A DNA stretch of 10,161 bases from positions 1 to 10,161 of the forward strand of contig JAUWZH010000082.1 of NCBI GenBank assembly GCA_030615435.1, in the 5' to 3' direction. Shown here piece by piece: positions 1 to 5,567 of this stretch (its first letter is position 1; every line of letters begins with the position of its first letter). The position numbers and the translations under genes were made by a program. The DNA comes from Candidatus Brocadiaceae bacterium. Its GTDB lineage: Bacteria; Planctomycetota; Brocadiia; SM23-32. The notes under the pieces are model-generated. The model saw only the letters and a list, made by a program, of their open reading frames with translations, was not told the DNA's origin and ran no database searches.

Positions 1-88
1 GGGCTCTGCCCGGCCGGTTGCAAGGCGACGGTGTGCTCCTCCGCACCCGGAGCCGCAGCAACTTGACGCGGGAGCAGCTTTATCGCGT

Positions 89-113
89 CCTTACGTGCCG
101 GCAAGACGGGGCA
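89..113 (+). repeat. 25-bp repeat, left copy of an inverted pair
   Basis: This 25-bp stretch matches the reverse complement of 404-428 at 24 of 25 positions. The core is GCCGGCAAGACGGGGCA here and ACCGGCAAGACGGGGCA on the other strand at the right copy. After the core both copies continue with an A-rich stretch resembling AAAGAACAAC, so the ancestral unit may have been about 40-50 bp. It lies outside genes, as expected for a dispersed intergenic (REP-like) element. The family is not identified. Confidence 0.75.
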
Positions 114-218
114 AATGCTGTTATGAAAGAACAACGAAACCGAATCCGTTTTCCCGTAAAGCTTGCGCTGAAATCCCACCTAAGACGCACCAGCGATACA
201 CTCGAGCCGCCCTTTTAA

Positions 219-243
219 GGAGAAAAAGCCCCGCAGAAGGGGC
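219..243 (-). terminator. Rho-independent terminator, minus strand
   Basis: Read on the minus strand, GCCCC-TTCTGC-GGGGC (243 down to 228) is followed directly by TTTTT (227-223) and TCTCC. This is a 5-bp all-GC stem with a 6-nt loop and a U-tract, the classical intrinsic terminator layout. It is the first such signal downstream of tsaE, about 240 nt after its stop codon, so it probably ends the glxK-thiL-tsaE transcript. The plus strand lacks a T-tract, so termination is one-directional. Confidence 0.65.
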
Positions 244-300
244 AAGAGTGGCGGGGTCAAAGTGCCCGTGAAACTTATACCAACTTCAGGCTTCGAGTAG

Positions 301-324
301 CAAGAAAAAAACGCCTTTTTCTTG
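301..324. repeat. AT-rich perfect palindrome
   Basis: CAAGAAAAA at 301-309 and TTTTTCTTG at 316-324 are exact reverse complements (9 bp) around a 6-nt centre. It lies between tsaE and the terminator and would form a hairpin in transcripts of either strand. The AT-rich stem makes it a poor intrinsic terminator. Its role is unknown. Confidence 0.55.
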
Positions 325-358
325 GAAAAGGTTCTGTGAACGGCATGGGGGGGGCCGG

Positions 359-389
359 CCACAACCGGCGTTCTGCGCCGTGCTTGTGG
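359..389. repeat. GC-rich dyad inside the inverted repeat pair
   Basis: CCACAA (359-364) pairs with TTGTGG (384-389), and within it GGCG (367-370) pairs with CGCC (376-379). Together they form a two-part hairpin. It lies just inside the right copy of the 25-bp repeat and would be part of the tsaE 3' untranslated RNA. No T-tract follows on either strand. Confidence 0.45.
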
Positions 390-403
390 TTGCTTCTTTT
401 AAA

Positions 404-428
404 TGCCCCGTCTTGCCGGTACGTAAGG
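404..428 (-). repeat. 25-bp repeat, right copy of an inverted pair
   Basis: Reverse-complement copy of 89-113 with a single mismatch. The arms are 290 bp apart, so the pair could bracket a mobile cassette or form a large stem-loop. The interior does not encode a transposase or any other recognisable protein. The DNA outside the arms is not similar between copies, so the repeat boundary on that side is sharp. Confidence 0.75.
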
Positions 429-483
429 GTTTTACAGTAGGTGGCAGTCGAAGGCGCAAACCGTGGGGCAGGAGAGGACAGGG

Positions 484-996
484 TCACTCCTCCCACGGAT
501 CGAGGGCGGCGAAAATCTCGCGGAGGCGGCGCAGCGGCCCCTCGCCGCACGCGGTCAAGAGGAAATCGCGCCGGCTCGCCCCGGCCATCCGAATCGTCAG
601 CAGGAAGTGCTCCTCCGGCAGGCACTTCGACACGTGATTGGCCCACTCCACCACGCTGACGCCCCCGCTGTCGAATATCTCGTAGCAGCCGATCTGCTCC
701 ATCGCGCGGGCGTCTTCGAGCCGGTAAGCGTCGAAGTGGTAGAGGGTGAGGCGGCCCCGGTACTCGCGCAGCAGCACGAAAGTCGGGCTGGTGACCGCGC
801 GCTCGTCCTCCACGCCGAGGCCGCGCGCCATCCCTTTCACGAAGTAGGTCTTCCCCGCCCCGAGCGGGCCCTGGAGGGCGATCACGTCGTTGGGCCGGCA
901 CACCCCAGCGAACCGCGCCGCCATCTCCATCGTCTGCTCGGGCGATTCGGTGAAGAGCTTCACCGGCTCCACGTCTATGCCACCAAGTGTTGCCAT
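484..996 (-). CDS. tsaE: tRNA t6A37 biosynthesis ATPase TsaE
   Basis: TsaE is the small P-loop ATPase that works with TsaB, TsaD and TsaC in the cytoplasm to make N6-threonylcarbamoyladenosine at position 37 of ANN-decoding tRNAs. The 170-residue product has the family marks in order: Walker A GPLGAGKT at residues 43-50, the TSPTF switch motif at 69-73, YHFDAYRL at 86-93 with the conserved Asp, and VVEWAN at 115-120 carrying the Glu-Trp pair. Length is typical, with a slightly long C-terminus. The start is ATG, preceded by GAGGGG at about 4-nt spacing. It overlaps the end of thiL by 22 nt in another frame, so translation is probably coupled. It is the last gene of a three-gene minus-strand cluster. 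The other t6A genes are not in the window. Identification is firm. Confidence 0.96.
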   Translation of the reverse strand: MATLGGIDVEPVKLFTESPEQTMEMAARFAGVCRPNDVIALQGPLGAGKTYFVKGMARGLGVEDERAVTSPTFVLLREYRGRLTLYHFDAYRLEDARAMEQIGCYEIFDSGGVSVVEWANHVSKCLPEEHFLLTIRMAGASRRDFLLTACGEGPLRRLREIFAALDPWEE

Positions 997-1907
997 CCTT
1001 CCCCTCGCAATTGCTCACGGCGTCCATCGGGCCATACGACGAAGGAGCGAGAACCACGCCTCGCCGTGCCTATGATCGAGACCGCCGTTCCCAGAACGCC
1101 GCTGCGGGCCGCCTCCTTCGCCTCCGGTTCCGAGAGGCAGAAAACCAGCTCGTAATCCTCCCCGTCGTTGAGGGCGTGCCGGACGCGCTCATCGCCCTCA
1201 GCCCCTTCGCCACCGAGGGCCACTACGTCGGGATGCACCGGGATGCAGTCCGCCCGCACCGTCAGGCCGAGCCCGCTGGCCCGCGCGAGATGGAGCAGAT
1301 CGGTGCTCAGCCCATCGCTCACGTCAATCATGGCGTGCAGGTCGAAGCGCTCGGCGAGCCAGAGTGCCTCCGCGACGCACGGGGTGAAGCTCAGGTGGCG
1401 CCCGCGCATGGCGCCGCCCAGCGCGCCCGTGACGCACACCAGGTCGCCGGGCCGAGCTCCGGTACGCCTCACCACTCCGGCCGGCCCGGGCAGGCCGATC
1501 GCCGTCACCGTCAGGCTCAGCGGCCCCGCCCCGCCGACCACGTCGCCGCCGACCAGCGGCGCCGAAAGCTCACGGGAGGCCTCCCAAAGGGCCCTGCCGA
1601 GGCGCCGGCAGAACCCGGGGTCGGTTTCGGCTCTGAACTGCACCGCCGCTACGACGCAGAGGGGCCGCGCGGCCATCGCCGCCAGGTCGCTCAGCGCACG
1701 CGCCACGGCCTTGCGCCCGACCGCCTCCGGGGGCGTGCCGGACTCGAAATGGGTTCCTTCCACGACCATGTCGGTAGTGGCGAGGACCCGCTCCCCGGCG
1801 CCAACCCGCAGCACGGCGGCGTCGTCGCCGATGCCCACCTCCAACCAGGCAGGTGCGCCCTCGGCAGCGAGGCCCCGGATGTACTCGATGAGTTCCAGTT
1901 CACCCAC
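975..1907 (-). CDS. thiL: Thiamine-monophosphate kinase ThiL
   Basis: ThiL phosphorylates thiamine monophosphate to thiamine pyrophosphate with ATP, the last step of the pathway, in the cytoplasm. It belongs to the PurM/AIR-synthetase-like superfamily. The 310-residue protein shows the ThiL motifs: GIGDDAAV at 25-32, TTDMVVEGTHF at 44-54, ALSDLAAMAARP at 71-82 with metal-binding Asp, GGDVVGG at 120-126, RTGARPGD at 148-155, MIDVSDGLSTDL at 193-204 and LNDGEDYELVF at 246-256. Length is normal. The start is a GTG (1905-1907), chosen because the N-terminus then aligns with the family; its ribosome site is weak (GGGGAC about 9 nt upstream). It begins 33 nt after glxK ends and overlaps tsaE by 22 nt, indicating co-transcription. 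No other thiamine gene lies nearby. Identification is firm. Confidence 0.96.
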   Translation of the reverse strand: MGELELIEYIRGLAAEGAPAWLEVGIGDDAAVLRVGAGERVLATTDMVVEGTHFESGTPPEAVGRKAVARALSDLAAMAARPLCVVAAVQFRAETDPGFCRRLGRALWEASRELSAPLVGGDVVGGAGPLSLTVTAIGLPGPAGVVRRTGARPGDLVCVTGALGGAMRGRHLSFTPCVAEALWLAERFDLHAMIDVSDGLSTDLLHLARASGLGLTVRADCIPVHPDVVALGGEGAEGDERVRHALNDGEDYELVFCLSEPEAKEAARSGVLGTAVSIIGTARRGSRSFVVWPDGRREQLRGEGWQHLVA

Positions 1908-1940
1908 AGCGCCAGTCCCCGTGTCTCTTGCTCCTCCTCG

Positions 1941-3092
1941 TCAGTCCTTGCCGAATCGCGCGGCCGCGCGGTAGAGCCTGAGCACAGATTCCGCCGCCTT
2001 CTGCAGAAGCGGTTCCGCTTCCCGCAGGGCGGCCTCCAGAGACGTGGGCCGCTCGCAGATGCTGAAGACGGCAGCCACGCCGCACTCGTAGAGCTTCTCG
2101 CAGCCCGGTCCAAGCGAACCCCCCAGAACGACGACGGGGATGCCTTGCCGCCTGGCGAGCCGTGCCACTCCGGCGGGCACCTTCCCGAAGGCGCTCTGGC
2201 CGTCCACCCGGCCCTCCGCCGTCAGAACGAGGTGGCTCCCTCGCATGCGTTCGCCCAGACGCGTGGCCTCGATGACGACTTGCACGCCGCTTTTGATCTC
2301 TGCGCCGAGGAACGCGAGCATTCCGGCGCCGAGTCCGCCCGCCGCGCCGCCGCCGGGCACCTCGGCCACGTCCCAGCCGAGATCCCTTTCAATGACGCGC
2401 GCAAGGTTCTCGATGCCGCGCTCCAGGCGCTCGACCGCCCGTGCGTCGGCGCCTTTCTGCGGGGCGTAGACCCTTGCGGCGCCCTCAGGGCCGACCAGCG
2501 GGTTGGTCACGTCGCACGCGACGGCGATGCGGACCTCCCTCAGGCGCGGGTCGAGCCCCGACAGGTCAACGCCACGCACGTCCTCCAGGCGGGCGCCGCA
2601 GGGGTTTTCGATGGGCCTCCCGTCTCCGTTGAGGAAGCTCGCGCCGAGCTCGGCGGCCATGCCGGCCCCGCAGTCCACGGTGGCGCTGCCGCCGATGCCC
2701 ACGATGATCTCCCGCGCCCCTTCCTCCAGCGCCGCTCGAATCAGCCCGCCGGTGCCGCGCGTGGAGGTAAGCAAGGGGTCTTGCTCCGCCACTTCGAGCA
2801 GGGCGAGCCCGCTCGCTGCGGCCATCTCCACCACCGCCCGGCGACCGTCCCCGCACAGGCCGATGCCGGCCTGCACCGGACGCCCCAGCGGGTCCACAAC
2901 CTCCGTCTGGAGGATGCGCCCCTGCGTGGCGGTTACCAGGGCCTCCACCGTGCCCTCGCCGCCGTCGGCCATTGGCACAAGCTCGAGGTCCGCCGCCGGG
3001 TCCGCCGCCTGGAGCCCGCGGGCCATGGCCCGGGCCGCCCGCGCAGCCGAAATGCTCTCCTTAAAGGAATCCGGAGCGATCGTTATCTTCAT
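1941..3092 (-). CDS. glxK: Glycerate 2-kinase, GarK/GlxK family
   Basis: Enzymes of this family use ATP to convert D-glycerate to 2-phosphoglycerate, feeding glycerate from glyoxylate, sugar-acid or serine breakdown into lower glycolysis. The 383-residue product has the usual length and motifs: APDSFK at residues 6-11, ADGGEGT at 42-48, the glycine-rich GIGGSATVDCGAGMAAELG at 132-150, CDVTNPL at 193-199, GPEGAARVYAPQKGA at 201-215, PGGGAAGGLGAG at 247-258 and TAEGRVDGQSAFGK at 291-304. The ATG at 3092 gives the canonical N-terminus MKITIAPDSFK, but no strong ribosome site precedes it; GAGAAG lies about 11 nt upstream. It is the first gene of the cluster with thiL and tsaE, which have no metabolic link to glycerate, so the grouping looks like shared expression. 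The symbol denotes the family; garK would be equally defensible. Confidence 0.93.
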   Translation of the reverse strand: MKITIAPDSFKESISAARAARAMARGLQAADPAADLELVPMADGGEGTVEALVTATQGRILQTEVVDPLGRPVQAGIGLCGDGRRAVVEMAAASGLALLEVAEQDPLLTSTRGTGGLIRAALEEGAREIIVGIGGSATVDCGAGMAAELGASFLNGDGRPIENPCGARLEDVRGVDLSGLDPRLREVRIAVACDVTNPLVGPEGAARVYAPQKGADARAVERLERGIENLARVIERDLGWDVAEVPGGGAAGGLGAGMLAFLGAEIKSGVQVVIEATRLGERMRGSHLVLTAEGRVDGQSAFGKVPAGVARLARRQGIPVVVLGGSLGPGCEKLYECGVAAVFSICERPTSLEAALREAEPLLQKAAESVLRLYRAAARFGKD

Positions 3093-3227
3093 GAGAAATG
3101 CAGGCTTCTCGGTCTCCCGTAGGAAGAACCACCAGTCTTCCGCGCCCGTTCGCCAGCCTGCCCCGCGAGGAAAAACAGCCGGAACTCAGTCCCATTCCGC
3201 AGGCAAAGCTGCGGGCTTTCCCCTTTA

Positions 3228-3256
3228 ATTCTACTGCATCGCGTGGTTTTTTGCAG
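3228..3256 (-). promoter_or_regulatory. Possible sigma70-type promoter for glxK-thiL-tsaE
   Basis: On the minus strand, CTGCAA (3256-3251) is followed after 17 nt by TAGAAT (3233-3228). The -10 is good and the -35 is poor. It would give a leader of about 130 nt, containing a CCGCAG-6 nt-CTGCGG hairpin at 3197-3214, before the glxK start. The gap 3093-3385 holds no convincing gene. Confidence 0.35.
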
Positions 3257-3359
3257 TGTTTTCTTGGGCATTTTCGGGCGAGTGTCGCGGCGGGAAAGCA
3301 CGGACGGACCCCCGCAGAAGCGTCCAGGAGGTTGCATAAGCCCCTTCAACAGCATCCCG

Positions 3360-3384
3360 CCGGGGCCCCCCGGGGCATTTTTTT
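3360..3384 (+). terminator. Terminator-like GC hairpin with T7 tract
   Basis: A G/C-only stretch at 3359-3376 can fold into a short hairpin (for example GCCC-CCCG-GGGC), followed one nucleotide later by seven T (3378-3384). This is intrinsic-terminator geometry on the plus strand. However, no plus-strand gene lies upstream in the window, and it directly abuts the -35 box at 3386. It could shield the next promoter from read-through, or be fortuitous. Confidence 0.3.
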
Positions 3385-3385
3385 C

Positions 3386-3414
3386 TTGACCTTGTTCCGC
3401 GCAGAGTCCATAAT
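3386..3414 (+). promoter_or_regulatory. Sigma70-type promoter of the small membrane protein
   Basis: TTGACC (3386-3391) and CATAAT (3409-3414) are separated by exactly 17 nt, each one base from consensus. Transcription would start near 3421, about 160 nt ahead of the start codon at 3582. The surrounding DNA is non-coding, which supports a real promoter. Confidence 0.65.
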
Positions 3415-3420
3415 ACTAGT

Positions 3421-3581
3421 GGGAGATGGTAGGTTCGTGCTCGGCTTCCTGAAGGCATTTCTTTGGCGCGGTCCGCAACGAGCACGGCGCAGAAGGCGTA
3501 ACACCTCGCCGGTCTTTCCGGGCGGCCAGACCGGTGGAATGAAGCGTGTCCAGAGCCGCCGCAGCCTGTAGGAGGGTTGTC
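3421..3581 (+). other. Long structured 5' leader RNA
   Basis: The predicted transcript has two strong dyads before the small gene. CGTGCTCG (3436-3443) pairs with CGAGCACG (3479-3486), enclosing two smaller hairpins (around 3445-3455 and 3463-3478), which suggests a three-way junction. A second stem pairs CCGGTCT (3509-3515) with AGACCGG (3528-3534), extendable by wobble pairs. The ribosome site AGGAGGG (3570-3576) lies after both. I searched by eye for conserved cores of known leader RNAs (TPP, cobalamin, c-di-GMP, SRP RNA) and recognised none. The region may be a cis-regulatory element or only a structured untranslated leader. Confidence 0.4.
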
Positions 3582-3767
3582 ATGATATGGGTGCTGGTCA
3601 TCCTCGCGGTGATCATTGCGATCGTGCTGTTCGTAATGATAACCGGTCGGAAGTCCGCCCCTGCAGAAGAGCCCAGCGAACCCCCCACGTCGGGGGCCCC
3701 TCACGAGGCAGGGGAAGAAACGCCTGAACCCCCCGGACGTAAAGGGGGAGAATCAGGCGGGCAATAG
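3582..3767 (+). CDS. Small single-span membrane protein, unknown function
   Basis: This is a 61-residue protein that I do not recognise. Residues 2-21 are one continuous hydrophobic helix (MIWVLVILAVIIAIVLFVMI) followed by GRK. The remaining 38 residues are a Pro/Glu/Gly-rich, probably disordered tail with repeated PEEPSEPP and TPEPPG-like segments. The expected topology is an N-terminal anchor with the tail in the cytoplasm by the positive-inside rule (Arg-Lys after the helix). The ATG at 3582 is chosen because AGGAGGG stands 5 nt upstream; an in-frame ATG 36 nt earlier lacks a ribosome site. A well-spaced promoter lies upstream, which argues that this short frame is real. It has no operon partner. 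Confidence 0.65.
   Translation: MIWVLVILAVIIAIVLFVMITGRKSAPAEEPSEPPTSGAPHEAGEETPEPPGRKGGESGGQ
3721..3759 (+). other. Strong stem-loop at the 3' end of the small membrane protein gene
   Basis: CGCCTGA (3721-3727) and TCAGGCG (3753-3759) are perfect complements, and inside them CCCCC pairs with GGGGG (3744-3748). This gives a 12-bp interrupted stem just before the TAG stop at 3765. No T-run follows, so it is not a standard terminator. It could still stabilise the mRNA 3' end or cause factor-dependent termination. Confidence 0.45.
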
Positions 3768-3912
3768 CTGGGTTGACACGTCTGTGTTGAACGCTTCAGA
3801 GGAGCCGCTGCGTCGAGCGAACCCGCCCGGTGCGGCGGCTTTTCTCTCACTGCCGAAGTATCGAGACCTACAAGGCCCCCCATTCACCTGCGCAGCAGCC
3901 ACTCCCCACCCA

Positions 3913-4020
3913 TCAGCCAGCTCCTGTCCCAGCCCCGCGGCGGTTGACCAGGTGGATGATCGCGGGGACAAAGACGGCCGGCAGCCCGAGCAGCATCGCC
4001 GGGTGGGTGAACTCAACCAT
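3913..4020 (-). pseudogene. Truncated BatA-type (aerotolerance N-terminal) membrane protein relic
   Basis: A 35-codon minus-strand frame starts with ATG at 4020, behind an AAGGGGG ribosome site about 5 nt away. It reads MVEFTHPAMLLGLPAVFVP then AIIHLVNRR, followed by GAGTGAG and a stop. This matches the first transmembrane segment of the BatA / aerotolerance-regulator N-terminal domain, where a Phe-x-x-Pro-x-x-Leu-Leu-Gly-Leu start leads to an Ile-Pro-Ile-Ile-His-Leu-Leu-Asn-Arg-Arg type motif. Intact proteins go on to a second membrane span and usually a von Willebrand A domain; none of that follows. Just after the break, a shifted frame reads WLMGGEWLLRR, which loosely resembles the next conserved Trp...Met..Leu-Leu-Arg stretch and hints at a frameshift. 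It is best read as a decayed gene start; a functional micropeptide is less likely. Confidence 0.5.
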
Positions 4021-4082
4021 GGCCGCCCCCTTACACCTTCGCCACCCGGGCCCCGGCGCGCCACCCTTCGCCGCAGTGACTC

Positions 4083-4101
4083 CCGCGCATTGTAGGCGCG
4101 G
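4083..4101 (-). terminator. GC hairpin downstream of the beta-propeller gene
   Basis: CCGCGC (4083-4088) and GCGCGG (4096-4101) form a 6-bp perfect stem with a 7-nt loop, 42 nt beyond the stop of the minus-strand propeller gene. There is no U-tract, so it is only a possible transcript end. Confidence 0.25.
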
Positions 4102-4142
4102 ATGCGTCCAGCCGACAAGTCGAAAGACATTCCCGCAAGCAG

Positions 4143-5177
4143 TCAGGGCAAGGGTTCCAGCTCGTACACGTGTGTCCTGTTGCTGTCCGTCTCTCCGACG
4201 TAAATCCTCCCATCAGGCAGGATGTCTATGCCGTGGAAATAGCACATCTGGGGGTATTCTTCCGTGACTTTGCCGTAGTCCCGGAATTCCCCCGTGTCCG
4301 GCTCGTACGAAAACAATCCCATTACGGGCCAACCAGCCGTCCCAAATACCTTCCCCTCATGCTCCGCCAGGCCGGAGAGCCTCGCGCCGCCGTTCGGCCT
4401 TGCGATCCCGATTTCTCTGACTTCGCAAGTCTCCGGATTCAGTTCCACAAGCACTCCGTCGCTGAGGCCGCCATAAACCTTCCCGTCCGAAGTCACAACC
4501 CAGGAGTCTATCGAGTCGGCCGTACCAACAAACTCCTCTGTTCTCTGGAACTCTTTGTTTTCCTGGTCATACACAAACAGGTAATTTCCTGCGACAACGA
4601 ATCTCTCTTCGAGGCGTTGCTGGTCCCTTGAATATACTCCGAATGCCCTCCTGCCAACACAGACGAGGTTATGATTGCTATTCTTTCCAATAACGTTGCC
4701 GAGCTCCGTGAGTTCTTTCGCTTGCAGATCGTAGGCAAACAGGTGGTTGTCAGGAATCGTATAGCCGACAAGAAGACCATCGCCGATTGCAAGAGCATGA
4801 ATGGTATTGCGGGCTACCGCCAGGCCGAGATCTTCCGTTTCTCCAGTCTCCACGTCGAGTGAATAGAGATGTCCGCCATCCCACTCGGGAGGGAATTCCC
4901 ACCTGGCCCAACTTATGTTGGATCCGTGCCCGATGTAGAACAACTCGTCCGGCCCTTTTACGAGGGAATTGTGGATCTTATTTGCTATCGCCTTTCCTTT
5001 CCCAGGAAACCTGAATCCGGTGTCCCTGACTTGGCCGGTTTCGGGATCCAATTCAATCAGGATTGGATCATCCCCGGTCAGCCCCAAATAGACCTTGCCC
5101 TTGCACACTTTCACGGCAGTTATTGCAATTGCACCCTCGAACCTCAGCGGTATCTCCCTGACTTTGAACCCTTCCAT
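4143..5177 (-). CDS. Seven-bladed beta-propeller protein of unknown function
   Basis: This 344-residue protein has no signal peptide or membrane segment and looks cytoplasmic. A motif of the form (h)LhxLDPETGExxxLG recurs at residues 39-54, 103-118, 145-160, 199-214, 242-257 and 287-302. A final half-copy, HVYELE, lies at 336-341. Spacing is 42-64 residues, as expected for beta-propeller blades closed by the C-terminal strand. Alternating short strands such as GKVYGGLSDG and GRIYVGETDS support the fold. No catalytic residues can be assigned; ligand binding or a sugar-lactonase-like role is possible but unproven. The ATG at 5177 has GGAGGAG upstream, and a promoter lies at 5243-5271. The gene is visibly less GC-rich than its neighbours (a sampled 60-base stretch at 4561 has 29 G+C; one in glxK at 2341 has 45). 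Together with its isolation, this suggests horizontal acquisition. Confidence 0.75.
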   Translation of the reverse strand: MEGFKVREIPLRFEGAIAITAVKVCKGKVYLGLTGDDPILIELDPETGQVRDTGFRFPGKGKAIANKIHNSLVKGPDELFYIGHGSNISWARWEFPPEWDGGHLYSLDVETGETEDLGLAVARNTIHALAIGDGLLVGYTIPDNHLFAYDLQAKELTELGNVIGKNSNHNLVCVGRRAFGVYSRDQQRLEERFVVAGNYLFVYDQENKEFQRTEEFVGTADSIDSWVVTSDGKVYGGLSDGVLVELNPETCEVREIGIARPNGGARLSGLAEHEGKVFGTAGWPVMGLFSYEPDTGEFRDYGKVTEEYPQMCYFHGIDILPDGRIYVGETDSNRTHVYELEPLP

Positions 5178-5242
5178 TCTCTCCTCCAGACGCTAGGAAA
5201 ACTCTGCCCTTCGGCCGGTTGCAGGCTGGCAGAATCGGCCTG

Positions 5243-5271
5243 AGTCTACTGCGCCGCTCTGGGCCCGTCAA
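5243..5271 (-). promoter_or_regulatory. Sigma70-type promoter of the beta-propeller gene
   Basis: On the minus strand, TTGACG (5271-5266) and TAGACT (5248-5243) are 17 nt apart. Transcription would begin near 5236, giving a leader of about 60 nt before the ATG at 5177. The remainder of the 5178-5567 gap holds this promoter, the divergent one below, and no gene. Confidence 0.55.
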
Positions 5272-5485
5272 CCCCTGGCTGTCTTTGCGTGACACGATCA
5301 CGGTAGCTCACTCGCGAGAGGGCGATGCCTTGCCCGTTTCTCCGTACCAAACGCGAACGGACTTCTCGGGACCTGCCAGAGTGACGCGGCAACTCGCCGC
5401 TTCTTACGCCAGGGCCGACGCGGCCGGGAAACAACCTAAGGAAGTTCCCCGCGCCACGTCCTGGAGCCGGCCCAGCACCCGCAGC

Positions 5486-5540
5486 GTTGCATGCCGGGCA
5501 CGCGCTCGCTATAATGCCCGGAACTGCCCGGCAATGCAAC
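5486..5540. promoter_or_regulatory. Operator-like inverted repeat around the UroD-like promoter
   Basis: The left arm GTTGCATGCCGGGCA (5486-5500) is the reverse complement of TGCCCGGCAATGCAAC (5525-5540) except for one extra base. The -10 box lies between the arms, and the right arm begins at about the transcription start. TGCCCGG also recurs directly at 5515-5521 and 5525-5531. Because the left arm is upstream of the start, the dyad cannot form in the mRNA, so a DNA-binding regulator is the natural explanation. The regulator is unknown. Confidence 0.55.
5487..5515 (+). promoter_or_regulatory. Sigma70-type promoter of the UroD-like gene
   Basis: TTGCAT (5487-5492) and a perfect TATAAT (5510-5515) are separated by 17 nt. 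The predicted start is near 5522, about 46 nt before the ATG at 5568. The -35 lies inside the left arm of the inverted repeat 5486-5540. Confidence 0.7.
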
Positions 5541-5567
5541 AGTTTTCTCCGGTAGAAAGGCAACGGC

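Larger units (their letters stand above)
1..483. other. Non-coding, repeat-rich region downstream of tsaE
   Basis: I see no convincing gene here. Open frames run in from the left edge, but none gives a recognisable protein, and their composition resembles translated repeat DNA. A gene tail that ends just inside the left edge cannot be excluded: frame 1 reaches a stop at 64-66. The stretch contains a divergent copy pair of a 25-bp repeat, an AT-rich perfect palindrome, a GC-rich dyad and a minus-strand terminator, each listed separately. A run of eight G at 348-355 is also present. The sequence is visibly less GC-rich than the coding DNA that follows. Confidence 0.6.

Noticed and set aside
63..91. 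TTGACG at 63-68 as a promoter
   Set aside because: No -10 at suitable spacing and no downstream gene.
987..3122. 711-codon plus-strand open frame
   Set aside because: Antisense to thiL and glxK, both firmly identified; it is the long open frame expected opposite GC-rich codons and has no recognisable domain.
3098..3571. 157-codon plus-strand open frame ahead of the small membrane protein
   Set aside because: It runs through the candidate minus-strand promoter, the T7 tract, the plus-strand promoter and the folded leader, has no ribosome site, and its product resembles no protein.
3421..3581. Leader as a known riboswitch or SRP RNA
   Set aside because: None of the conserved cores of TPP, cobalamin, c-di-GMP or SRP RNA could be found by eye, so no class is assigned.
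3773..3801. TTGACA at 3773-3778 as a promoter
   Set aside because: The -35 box is perfect, but no acceptable -10 lies 16-18 nt downstream and no plus-strand gene follows.
3753..4130. 125-codon minus-strand open frame over the BatA relic
   Set aside because: Different frame from the recognisable BatA-like segment and low-complexity composition; no family match.
11..5223. Shared 12-mer CGGCCGGTTGCA near 11 and near 5212
   Set aside because: Too short to be more than coincidence in GC-rich DNA; flanks are unrelated.
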